Source: Candidatus Scalindua sp.
Lineage (GTDB): Bacteria; Planctomycetota; Brocadiia; Brocadiales; Scalinduaceae
Reading direction: 5' to 3'
Assembly (NCBI GenBank): GCA_018670825.1
Contig: JABHIW010000159.1
Location: 1-60,431 of the forward strand
Length of the DNA: 60,431 nucleotides
Position numbers and translations under genes: made by a program. Below, in pieces: positions 52,289 to 60,431 of this stretch. Numbering within the stretch: position 1 is the stretch's first letter; every line of letters begins with the position of its first letter. The notes beneath the pieces were generated by a model. That model was not told the DNA's origin, made no database searches, and worked only from the letters and a program-made list of their open reading frames with translations.

Positions 52289-54547
52289 ATGTCAGAACAA
52301 GCACAACAACCGGATATTATTTACACTATTACAGATGAAGCGCCTGCATTGGCTACCGCTTCCTTTCTTCCTATCGTAAAATATTTTGCAAAATCTGCAG
52401 GAATTACTATAGGTACCAAGAATATTTCACTGGCTGGCCGAATTATTGCCAATTTTCCTGACAATCTGACTGCAGACCAGAGACAACCTGATGCTCTGGC
52501 TGAACTCGGTAAGCTTGTTAAGGAACCGACAGCAAATGTAATCAAACTGCCAAATATCAGCGCATCTATACCACAGATGAAAGCTGCTATCACTGAATTA
52601 CAGGAGCATGGATACAGTATTCCGGATTATCCTGATGCTCCCCAGACAGAGGCAGAAAGAGATATCCAGGCAAGATATAAGAGGGTTTTGGGAAGTGCGG
52701 TAAACCCTGTTTTGAGAGATGGTAATTCAGATCGCAGGCCACCGGTGGCAGTAAAAGAATACGCCAGGAAGCATCCACATAAGATGGGTGAGTGGCATTC
52801 GGATTCTAAAACTCACGTAACCCATATGGATGATGGGGATTTTTTCTCCAACGAAAAGTCCGTCACTGTCTCAGGTCAGTCTGTGGGTAATGCCAGAATT
52901 GAGTTTGTTGGTGAAGATGGACGGGTCACGATCCTGAAAGAAAAATTATCCTTGCAGGAAGGCGAAGTTGTTGACGCAACGTTTATGAGCCGAAAGTCCT
53001 TGCGTAAGTTTCTTGCTGAGCAGATTGAGGATGCGAAGGAGAAGGGTGTATTATTCTCTCTACACCTGAAAGCCACGATGATGAAGGTTTCTGATCCGAT
53101 TATTTTTGGTCAGGCAGTTGAAGTGTTTTTTGCAGATCTTTTTGATAAACATGCTGCTGTTTTTGAAGAATTGGGTGTTAATCCTGACAATGGTTTGGGT
53201 GATGTATATGCCAGTATCCGGAGTTTGCCAGAAGCCCAAAGAGAGGGAATTGAAACAGATATACAGACATGCCTTGATGCACAAGCCGATCTTTACATGG
53301 TAAATTCTGGTAAGGGTATAACAAATTTACATGTTCCGAGTAATGTGATTATTGATGCCTCTCTGCCTCCAATCATTCGTGATGGTGGAAAAGCGTGGGG
53401 ACCGGATGGAAAAGCGCATGATGTTAAAGCTGTTATTCCTGATGCCAGCTATGCTGGTATCTATGATGAAACAGTACAATTCTGTAGAGAAAATGGTGCG
53501 TTTGATCCTGCGATAATGGGCAGTGTTGCCAATGTTGGTCTTATGGCAGGAAAAGCCGAAGAATACGGTTCCCATGATCAAACCTTTAAAGTACCCGGAA
53601 ATGGGAGTATCCGTGTTATTGATGCGGCGGGTGAAATACTGCACGAACATCGCGTTGAAGGTGGTGATATCTGGCGCATGTGCCAGGCCAAGGATGCACC
53701 GATTAAAAACTGGGTTGAACTGGCGGTTGAAAGAGTTAAAGCAACCGACTCACCAGCCGTTTTCTGGTTAGATAAAAACAGAGCTCATGATGCACAGCTT
53801 ATTAAAAAGGTAAATCGTTACCTGGGCAGTCTTGATCCTGACGGTAATCTGAATATTCAAATTCTGTCCCCGGTTGAAGCCATATGCTTCACGCTGCGAC
53901 GTGTGAAAGAGGGCTTGGATACGATTTCTATTACAGGAAATGTTTTGCGTGATTATCTGACAGACCTGTTTCCCATTCTTGAACTTAACACCAGCGCTAA
54001 AATGCTCTCAATCGTTGGCCTGTTAAACGGCGGTGGCTTGTTTGAAACAGGTGCGGGAGGCTCTGCGCCAAAACATGTTCAACAGTTTTTAGAAGAGGGA
54101 CATTTACGATGGGATTCACTTGGCGAGTTTGCAGCTATTGCAGCGTCATTGCAACACTTCAGCGCCGCACATGAAAATGTAAAAGCGGGGATTGTAGCAA
54201 AAGCGTTGGATCAGGCAACAGCAAAGCTTCTGGTAAAAAACCAATCACCATCCAGTAGAGTGGGTGAGTTGGATAACAGGGGAAGCCAGTTCTATCTCAC
54301 TCTATACTGGGCAGAAGCACTAGCCACGCAGGAAGAAAATTCAGAACTTCAGGAACACTTTATTCCGCTTGCAAAAACACTGGCCGCAGGGGAAGAACAG
54401 ATTGTAAAAGAGTTGAATGGCGCACAGGGACAGGAAGTTGATCTGGGAGGTTATTACTACCCGGATCCTGCGAAAGTAGCAAGGGCCACGCGTCCAAGTT
54501 CCACATTAAATGCGGCATTAGGAGAAGATATTTCTTTATTAAAGTAA
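52289..54547 (+). CDS. icd: Monomeric NADP-dependent isocitrate dehydrogenase
   Basis: The 752-residue protein has the length and sequence of the monomeric (type II) [26 protein letters not shown] at the start, the substrate-site [34 protein letters not shown] segment and the C-terminal [17 protein letters not shown]. It oxidatively decarboxylates isocitrate to 2-oxoglutarate with NADP, or the reverse. It follows the ATP-citrate lyase remnant by 20 bases, with AAGGA before the ATG, suggesting a former TCA-cycle operon. Confidence 0.93.
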   Translation: MSEQAQQPDIIYTITDEAPALATASFLPIVKYFAKSAGITIGTKNISLAGRIIANFPDNLTADQRQPDALAELGKLVKEPTANVIKLPNISASIPQMKAAITELQEHGYSIPDYPDAPQTEAERDIQARYKRVLGSAVNPVLRDGNSDRRPPVAVKEYARKHPHKMGEWHSDSKTHVTHMDDGDFFSNEKSVTVSGQSVGNARIEFVGEDGRVTILKEKLSLQEGEVVDATFMSRKSLRKFLAEQIEDAKEKGVLFSLHLKATMMKVSDPIIFGQAVEVFFADLFDKHAAVFEELGVNPDNGLGDVYASIRSLPEAQREGIETDIQTCLDAQADLYMVNSGKGITNLHVPSNVIIDASLPPIIRDGGKAWGPDGKAHDVKAVIPDASYAGIYDETVQFCRENGAFDPAIMGSVANVGLMAGKAEEYGSHDQTFKVPGNGSIRVIDAAGEILHEHRVEGGDIWRMCQAKDAPIKNWVELAVERVKATDSPAVFWLDKNRAHDAQLIKKVNRYLGSLDPDGNLNIQILSPVEAICFTLRRVKEGLDTISITGNVLRDYLTDLFPILELNTSAKMLSIVGLLNGGGLFETGAGGSAPKHVQQFLEEGHLRWDSLGEFAAIAASLQHFSAAHENVKAGIVAKALDQATAKLLVKNQSPSSRVGELDNRGSQFYLTLYWAEALATQEENSELQEHFIPLAKTLAAGEEQIVKELNGAQGQEVDLGGYYYPDPAKVARATRPSSTLNAALGEDISLLK

Positions 54548-54580
54548 AGACTTAAGCCAAACAAAGAAACGGTCTGCCCA

Positions 54581-55805
54581 TTGTTATCTTTTATTATCTC
54601 GATCTTTGTCAGTGCGTTCTTACTGTTTCAGGTTCAACCTATCATCGCAAGATATATACTTCCATGGTACGGAAGCACTCCGGCAGTCTGGACGACTTGT
54701 GTGCTGTTTTTTCAAGTGGGGTTACTGTTCTGGTATACTTATGCCCACTTGCTAACAAAGATAGCAAGATCTAAACACCAGGCGATGATCCATCTCAGCC
54801 TGCTTTTCCTTTCAATCCTGAGTCTGCCGATTACACCTGACGACAGCTGGAAGCCTGGTCTTTACAGCAATACTTACAGGAATATGCATCTTTGTGAGGA
54901 GGAATGGAAAGTCAAAGACACCCTTTCCCAGGAAGAGAGCGATTCTGTGGGTCGCAGCTGTTATCCTTCTTGCCTATGTTCTCGGTACTGACATCCTTAA
55001 AAACAGAAAAAATCCTTGACTATCCGGCGCAACTTCTATGGCATCCTCCGGGTTTTTGAGGAAGAAAAGAGGACCAAAGAGCACCGGTACTCTCTGTACC
55101 ATGGCCATGTCGAGCATGGCAATCAGTATCTGAATTGCCCCGAGAGACCAACCACATATTACGGGTATGAAAGCGGTATTTGGATTGCCATTCGCGAACA
55201 TTCTGAGCGTTCACAGGGCCTTCGCGTCGGTGTGGTCGGGTTGGGGGCAGGAGTTATAGCTGCTTACTCCAGACAGGTCGTAGCTTCGTTTTCTACGAGA
55301 TCAATCCGCAGGTTGAGGCTATTGCCCGTAAGTATTTCAACTATCTTAAAAAATGCAAAGGAAAGGTTGATGTTGTTATTGGAGATGCCCGTATATCACT
55401 GGAAAGAGAGTTGCTAAATCAAGGACCGCTGAGGTACGATATTATGGCCCTGGATGCTTTTAGCGGGGATGCAATTCCCATTCATCTTTTGACCAGAGAA
55501 GCATTTGACCTGTATTGGAAGCATCTGAAGTCTGATGGTATACTGGCTATTCATATCTCAAACGCTTATCTTGATCTGAAACCGGTTGTCAATGCACTGG
55601 CCCGTGAAAGTGGAATGAGAACGATTTTGATTGAGGACGATGGAAACATTTTACAGAGGACGGTAACGATTGGCTTTTAGTAACAAGAAATAAGAACTTT
55701 TTACTCAAGGAGTCGGTCAGCAGTAAAATATCTCCTTGGGGACCAAATTCTAAGCAGGTGTTTTGGACAGACAATTATAGCAACCTTTTGTCCGTGCTTA
55801 AATAA
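54581..55805 (+). pseudogene. Membrane spermidine-synthase-like protein, frameshifted
   Basis: A string of fragments in shifting frames together spells one gene: hydrophobic start LSFIISIFVSAFLLFQVQPIIARY and CVLFFQVGLLFWYTYAH (54581-54870), GHVEHGNQYLNCPERPTTYYGYESGI and GVVGLGAGVIAAYS (SAM-type motif, about 55105-55270), NPQVEAIARKYF, VVIGDARISLERELL, DIMALDAFSGDAIPIHLL (to 55680) and a tail PNSKQVFWTDNYSNLLSVLK ending at 55805. Frame changes occur near 54870, 55275 and 55665, and a piece in the middle is missing. This is the fused membrane/spermidine synthase family, inactivated here. Confidence 0.8.
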
Positions 55806-56307
55806 CGCTAAAGAGCTCTCTCTTCTCTCTATTTTTGTGTACGGATTTTCAATATGTTATCCCCTGAATTCTTACCTGCCCGCCAGTTTGTTGGGCGGGA
55901 ATCCTAATCCTTGCTTCTGTTTCTCTGTTCACTATTCTTAATTATTTGCGTTCTCTGCGCACTCTGCGCTAAGATTTTTTTTTAGTGTCAATCTGTGAAA
56001 ATCTGTGGCTAAAATTCTCTTTTTTTCCCCCTTGCGTTCTCTGCGACTTCGTGTGAACACATTCTTTTAATCGTAATCCCTACCTGTCCGCCAGTTTTTT
56101 GGGCGGGAATTCCTTAATTCTCAAATCCCTCCCTGTCCGCCAGTTTGTTAGGCGGGAATAGTTCTTCTCTCCGTTTCCCCTTGACTTCAATAATGCATAG
56201 CTTTAACATCCCATTTCCATATGAAAAGTAGTTGTAAAGTAATATAAACATGAATATCATAGTTTAAGTATGTCTACAAATTTATAAAATTGATTTGAGG
56301 TAAAAGA
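55806..56307. other. Intergenic zone with three palindromic repeats
   Basis: No gene. Three copies of a 28-bp unit (55875-55902, 56083-56110, 56132-56159; consensus cctgtccgccag-ttt..gggcgggaat, with a cccgcc/gggcggg stem) are interspersed among C/T-rich text. The stretch about 56171-56212 repeats 51783-51825. Confidence 0.65.
55875..56159. repeat. Three copies of a 28-bp hairpin repeat
   Basis: Copies at 55875-55902, 56083-56110 and 56132-56159. Each forms a gccgcc/ggcggg-type stem around a ttt loop. A similar cctgtccg...gcggg piece is embedded in the arm of the cloverleaf repeat at 31861, so the two repeat families exchange parts. Confidence 0.7.
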
Positions 56308-56520
56308 ATGAATAATTTATATACTGCAGTAATTAAACAAGAAGATGATTGCTGGATTGGATGGATTGAAGAGATACCGGGAGTTAATTGCCAGGGAAAA
56401 TCACGAGAAGAATTAATGGAAACTTTAAAAGTTACTCTAGAGGAAGCTTTAGAATTTAATCGGCAAGACGCAATTACGGCAGCAGGTTCTAACTACTATG
56501 AAGAACAAATAGCATTATGA
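56308..56520 (+). CDS. hicB: HicB antitoxin
   Basis: This 70-residue protein is the partial RNase-H-like HicB domain: YTAVIKQEDDCWIGWIEEIPGVNCQGKSREELMETL. It lacks the usual C-terminal DNA-binding domain. GAGG precedes the ATG. It overlaps hicA by four bases (ATGA); in this order, antitoxin before toxin, the pair forms a type II toxin-antitoxin module. Confidence 0.9.
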   Translation: MNNLYTAVIKQEDDCWIGWIEEIPGVNCQGKSREELMETLKVTLEEALEFNRQDAITAAGSNYYEEQIAL

Positions 56521-56705
56521 AATGTAATGCATTAATAAAATACATGAAGTCAAATGGTTGTGAACTTGTTAGAGAAGGTGGACGGCATTCGTGGTGGATC
56601 AATCCTGGAATGAATAAACGATCAGCCGTTCCCAGACATACTGAAATTAAAGATAATCTGGTTAGGAAAATATGTAAAGACCTTGGGATAAAATCTATAA
56701 AATAA
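56517..56705 (+). CDS. hicA: HicA toxin
   Basis: This 62-residue protein has the dsRBD-like HicA fold with NALIKYMKSNGCELVREGGRHSWW (catalytic His in GGRHS, about residue 22) and VPRHTEIKDNLVRKICKDLGI. HicA is an mRNA-cleaving RNase neutralised by HicB. Confidence 0.92.
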   Translation: MKCNALIKYMKSNGCELVREGGRHSWWINPGMNKRSAVPRHTEIKDNLVRKICKDLGIKSIK

Positions 56706-57324
56706 ATATAGCAAACTCATTAAGGAGACTATTTTTTAGAAAAAGTTACTCTTCTTCTCCTGCTCTGTAAAAACTGAAGTTATTTCACCGGGGTCCTTCC
56801 TTTTCTCGCTTCTTGCTTCTATATTCTTTTTCTGTCACCTACTCGTCGCAACCTGTAACCCATGACTCCTAAATTATTTTATCGGTCTTTATCTGCGAAA
56901 ATCTGTGTCCTATTAATTCCCTTCAATCGTAATTCTATTCTTCCATTTTCTGACTTCCCAACTGAGTCTGACCTTGAGAATACTCCGAGGGGCGCCTCGG
57001 GCAGCTTGATACTAAGAAACGACTGACACCCTCTTTTGTAAGTCCTTATTTTTAATCTTGCTTTTGGTTCCTATCCTCACGACTATAGCCTCTAGTTAGA
57101 TGATTTGTTGATGGGTCAGGGCCTTGCTTCAAAACGCGGTTGCATATTCTGCTTTCAAGGTATGATCCTGGAATTCCTCAATATCAAGAGAAACATGCAG
57201 TCAAGGGGCGATTTGACCCCTTTGCTTTTGACCCCTTTGCTTTTTATTAAATGTATTAAAGCTGTAAACAATTTCTGTAATTTGATTTAGCTCATTATGA
57301 TGACCTCAAAGGAGGAAGCATACG
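56706..57324. other. Intergenic zone without supported genes
   Basis: C/T-rich decayed text resembling 55.8-56.3 kb, then a direct repeat ttgacccctttgctt (57207-57240) with an aagggg-gatttga-cccctt hairpin partner just before. A 61-codon frame at 57105 is judged spurious. AAAGGAGG for the next gene is at the end. Confidence 0.5.
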
Positions 57325-58509
57325 ATGAATATTGATCAATCTTTATTACTGACTTTATTAGGTGTCTTTATAACCATCATGATTCCAGTGGTTATAGGTA
57401 CATGGAAGATCTATAGTCGATTGAATACAATGGCTTCAGAATCTGATGCAAAAAAAATTCATGATCTTATAAGCACAGAGGGATTCAAACAGATGTTGGT
57501 GTTTTTTGTCCGCACCGATCCGGATGAAATAGTTGAAGAAATGCGAAGCCTTGGCAAACTTAGCAAATACCTTGATGAGCAGAGAAGAAGTGCAGACATA
57601 ATTTCGAATATTTTTAAGACAACATTTATTAATGAACCAATTGCAAGGATTCACGCGCACATAGAAGCCAATGAAAAATTACGTAGTCGATTTAATATAA
57701 ATAGAGAGTCAAAAATATCTATTAAAGAGCATTTTACGCATCTCCAGGTAGTACAAGAGGTGCTAAATAAAGATGATTCAATATTTATTGAATCAGGTTC
57801 GACGTTAGCGTTAATTATCTTTCCGTTGATTAATAGCATTAAGGAAATACGTTCGGACTACAAAAATAGACCTCTCAAAATATGCACAAACAACATTATC
57901 ATATATATATTCCTTTTGTTCCAGGAGTACATTCAACCTGTATTGCTGCCAAGAATGTCCACTAACAGTTATGGCGCTACTTTTGGCGATCCGCATAAAG
58001 CAAATTATTGTGATACTGGGGCAGTAAAAGAGTTCCTAGAAACCAATAATGTTACAACACTTTTTACTGCTGCCTCTGTCTTGGATATAACGTATGGTCC
58101 ACATGTTAGCTCTAACGCAAACCACGATATTAAAAGGATTTTTAATGAATATTCTGTTAAGGAAAAGCACAAGAATATTCTAATTATTTGCGGAGAAAAT
58201 GTTAATAACCAAGTTGAATAAAAAGGTGAGCTTGATGAGAATTGTCAGTTAATATTCAAATCAAGTGAGGGAGGTGAAAAAGGAAAAGCCTTGCAGAAAG
58301 AAGAACTTGAAGAAGTGAAATTGAGTTGGACAGACTTTTTACATCGCCCAAACAACTATATTCTAATTGGCTCAGCTAATCATGCAGAGACAACTGGTAT
58401 TGTTGCTGAATGTAAGGAGAAGCATTCTTGGCTGAATCATCTTAAATTTCCATTTGATGATGGCTTCATCGATCTTTTACATACAGATTCAAATGATATA
58501 CATAATTGA
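57325..58509 (+). pseudogene. Membrane-anchored DeoR-sensor-like protein split by an in-frame stop
   Basis: AAAGGAGGAAG precedes ATG 57325. The first 298 residues have an N-terminal membrane segment (LLTLLGVFITIMIPVVIG), a helical linker and a domain resembling the DeoR C-terminal sugar-phosphate sensor: DSIFIESGSTLALIIFPLIN, LKICTNNIIIYIF and TTLFTAASVLDITYGPHV. A TAA at 58219-58221 ends it, but the same frame stays open for 95 more codons to 58509, reading NNYILIGSANHAETTGIVAECK, which looks like the missing end of that same domain. So either the gene has a nonsense mutation or the stop is read through. No DNA-binding HTH is present. Confidence 0.65.
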
Positions 58510-58536
58510 TCGAAAATGACAGAGGTCAAATCTTTA

Positions 58537-58634
58537 CAGGCTGTCCGAGAATAGGTCTTTTGGCTAATTTCCGAGTTATAAGTCCTTTAATATCAATGCC
58601 AAATTTTTCTGATTTTGTATTCTCGGACAGCCTG
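58537..58634. mobile_element. MITE with the same terminal inverted repeats as the adjacent IS
   Basis: A perfect 17-bp inverted pair: caggctgtccgagaata at 58537-58553 and its complement at 58618-58634. The same 16-bp sequence starts the IS at 58964. The 64-bp interior has no ORF and no obvious match to the IS interior. It would be a non-autonomous element moved by the IS1182-type transposase. Confidence 0.85.
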
Positions 58635-58867
58635 TTTGATATTGACAAATGATTTAATCAGGACTTAGCAATGTGTTACTACAAAATAATACTTGTCGGT
58701 TGCAAGCATTTTAGTTAAACTCACCCCCTCCAATTCTTCTAACAATCTTCTAACAAGACATCAGAAAACACCAGAAAACAGCAAATAAGACCTTACTATC
58801 GAATAGCCCTAAAGCCATTAAAAATAAAGCCTTACTTATTTCTGTTTATTATAGGTTTTACCCCTAA

Positions 58868-58915
58868 AACGGCTCATAATACGGAAGTCACAGGTTCAAA
58901 TCCTGTCCAAAAAAC
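58868..58915 (+). tRNA. tRNA 3'-half fragment (CAT anticodon), possible att site
   Basis: The sequence ctcataa (anticodon loop, CAT), tacgg, aagtc and a full T-arm acagg-ttcaaat-cctgt, followed by ccaaaaa, matches the 3' half of a tRNA. The matching 5' half and anticodon 5' stem are absent. The break at the anticodon loop is what integration at a tRNA att site would leave, so this may mark the end of an integrated element. Confidence 0.55.
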
Positions 58916-58963
58916 CCTGTAATTTCAGGTGTTGTAAGCACAGAGATCGGGGTCACACCTTGA

Positions 58964-60431
58964 CAGGCTGTCCGAGAATGTACCTTATCACGGTAAATTA
59001 TAAAGAAATATTTCCAAATTATTCAGGAGTAATTGAGATTATATTCTTTCATGTTACAATACACATCAATGAGTCATTCGACACCCAAGCACGTTAAGCA
59101 ATTAAGACTTTTCCCAGATTTAGAAGAACACACAATTCGTCCATCTATACCAATTATAGTATTGCCAGAGAACAAACAATCGAAGAGGATCAATCATATG
59201 ACAAAATTTAAATCGTTGCATGAATCACAAAAACCTCTCATGCATTTAACTCCGGAATCGTACTTAGAATACATAGGAGGGTTAATTCCCCATGACCATC
59301 TTTGTCGGATGGTAAAAGAGGTAGTGTTTTCTTTAGATACGGAACTAATAGAATCCAAATATTCCTATTTAGGTCAAAACAGCTATCATCCGAAATTACT
59401 TTTGAGTATATTGTTTTACGGATACGCCAGTGGAGTACGAAGCGGCAGGCAGTTATCAGAGAAGTGTATAAGTGATCATATGTACATACATTTAATGCAA
59501 TGCTACAGGCCAGACTACAGAACAATTTGTGATTTTCGTAAGAATAATATCAAGGAGATTGAGAAGTATTTTGTAGACATAGTACGGATATTTAGTGAAT
59601 TAGGTTATAGAAACGTAGGGAAGATATACCTTGATGGAACGAAGATCAAAGGTAACGCATCGTCTAAGAGGACAAAGAATAGTGCAGACTTTGAGAAATG
59701 GTTAGAGAGAGTCGAAGAAGAGATAAAGAACATGTTAAAGGAAGCAGAGGCAATAGACAGCCAGGAAGATGAGAGTTGCAGGCTATCCTCTGATCAAGAA
59801 GAATTGCGGAAGAAATTGAGTAATCGTAAATACGTGAAGAGTAAGATCCATGAGGCATTGGAGATACTAAAGGATGAGCGACGAAAGAAGGTCAATCTGA
59901 CAGATCAAGACGCTAATTATATGAAGTCTGGAGGTAGCAAAGACATTCGCCCTGGATATAACTGTCAGGCGTCGGTAACGGAAGATGGGGTCATTGTGGC
60001 AGCCAATACGGTGACAGAGGCAAACGACCATGATCAGTTAGAACCGATGATTGAACAAACAGAGTTAAACACGGGTAAGAAAGTAGACGAAGCGACGGCA
60101 GATAGTGGATATGGTAGTTATGCAAGCTATGAGTATCTTGAGGAGAGAGGGACTGACGGATTTGTGCCGGATAAATATTTTCACCAATACAAATCAGGAG
60201 AATACAATACGGAAGAGAATCGATATCATTATAGTAATTTTAAATACGATACCTCAAACGATAGTTATATTTGTCCTGAAGGGAAACGACTAGCATATTG
60301 GAAGACCCGAAAGAATAAGGCGAAAAGTCGTCAATGGAATCATAAGGTATACAAAGGGACAGAATGTACAAGTTGTGCAAAACGATCGTTGTGTACAAAG
60401 GCGAAGGTACGTGAATTATTACTAGATATCC
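58964..60431 (+). mobile_element. IS1182-like insertion sequence, left part
   Basis: Starts with the terminal repeat caggctgtccgagaatg at 58964-58980 and contains the transposase gene at 59051. The right end lies beyond the window. Confidence 0.8.
59051..60431 (+). CDS. IS1182-family transposase, 3' end outside window
   Basis: The frame is open from ATG 59051 to the window end (about 460 residues visible). It shows HLCRMVKEVVFSLDTEL and SYHPKLLLSILFYGYASGVRSGRQL near the N-terminus, the first catalytic Asp in KIYLDGTKIKGNAS, a central charged coiled coil, the second Asp in TADSGYGSY and a C-terminal zinc-knuckle-like GTECTSCAKRSLCTKAK, all typical of IS1182. It catalyses transposition of the element and probably of the nearby MITE. 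Confidence 0.88.
   Translation, partial: MLQYTSMSHSTPKHVKQLRLFPDLEEHTIRPSIPIIVLPENKQSKRINHMTKFKSLHESQKPLMHLTPESYLEYIGGLIPHDHLCRMVKEVVFSLDTELIESKYSYLGQNSYHPKLLLSILFYGYASGVRSGRQLSEKCISDHMYIHLMQCYRPDYRTICDFRKNNIKEIEKYFVDIVRIFSELGYRNVGKIYLDGTKIKGNASSKRTKNSADFEKWLERVEEEIKNMLKEAEAIDSQEDESCRLSSDQEELRKKLSNRKYVKSKIHEALEILKDERRKKVNLTDQDANYMKSGGSKDIRPGYNCQASVTEDGVIVAANTVTEANDHDQLEPMIEQTELNTGKKVDEATADSGYGSYASYEYLEERGTDGFVPDKYFHQYKSGEYNTEENRYHYSNFKYDTSNDSYICPEGKRLAYWKTRKNKAKSRQWNHKVYKGTECTSCAKRSLCTKAKVRELLLDI

Larger units (their letters stand above)
58510..59050. other. Region with MITE, tRNA fragment and IS left end
   Basis: Contains a 98-bp MITE (58537-58634), a tRNA 3'-half remnant (58868-58915) and the left end of an IS (from 58964), listed separately. 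The rest has no supported gene. Confidence 0.6.

Noticed and set aside
57105..57290. 61-codon frame in the decayed zone
   Set aside because: No start signal, and contains the direct repeat ttgacccctttgctt; judged non-coding.

Overview
The window (60.4 kb, mostly A+T-rich by eye) comes from a Gram-negative-type bacterium: there are many lipoprotein and Sec signal peptides, an LPS-kinase-family gene, multiheme and monoheme c-type cytochromes, an M48 lipoprotein peptidase and folate genes. The mixture, with a monomeric NADP isocitrate dehydrogenase, an ATP-citrate lyase remnant and many small structured repeats, would fit a planctomycete of the anammox type (Ca. Scalindua-like). That placement is inference only: no rRNA or other decisive marker lies in the window. 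No complete tRNA, rRNA or CRISPR array was seen.

Layout. 1-3.6 kb: 3' end of a periplasmic solute-binding protein with a decayed partial copy behind it, a GNAT acetyltransferase and an S9 peptidase lipoprotein. 4.0-10.1 kb: a two-domain LPS-kinase-like protein, a family 2 glycosyltransferase and a methyltransferase (surface glycan group), then a CHASE-domain membrane protein with a Cys4 tail coupled to a 5'-nucleotidase-family phosphoesterase. 10.5-20.5 kb: a secreted Lys/Ser/Asp-rich protein, a large TPR protein, assorted single enzymes, a BASS transporter and a RelE/RHH toxin-antitoxin pair.

21.4-27.0 kb is a visibly more G+C-rich island: a hexaheme cytochrome with a P460-like N-terminal part, a homocysteine S-methyltransferase and two tandem nicotianamine-synthase-like proteins, all overlapping or nearly so. 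It looks acquired and may be a new metallophore-like or SAM-aminocarboxypropyl pathway.

28.6-41.1 kb, all on the + strand, is the most unusual block: two PSD-superfamily decarboxylases (the second strongly resembling fungal PsiD-type tryptophan decarboxylase), a c-heme lipoprotein, a nitrilase-fold protein, a collagen-like protein, a DNase II homologue, two RebB R-body proteins, a RebB-like protein, a small helical protein and a cPLA2/patatin-like lipoprotein. I read it as an R-body locus carrying DNA- and lipid-degrading enzymes next to an amine/nitrile-type metabolic set. Structured cloverleaf-like repeats and a duplicated non-coding stem element are interspersed.

41.6-54.5 kb is mostly housekeeping: glyoxalase-fold protein, M48 peptidase, CysQ, a molybdopterin oxidoreductase, an operon ending in pseudouridine synthase, pteridine-reductase-like SDR, folB and folK, a globin, a nucleotidyltransferase-APS kinase fusion, a 3' remnant of ATP-citrate lyase and monomeric isocitrate dehydrogenase. 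54.6-60.4 kb is a decaying accessory zone: a frameshifted spermidine-synthase-like pseudogene, HicBA, a membrane-anchored DeoR-sensor-like gene split by an in-frame stop, a MITE, a tRNA 3' half (possible att site) and the left end of an IS1182-like element running off the window.
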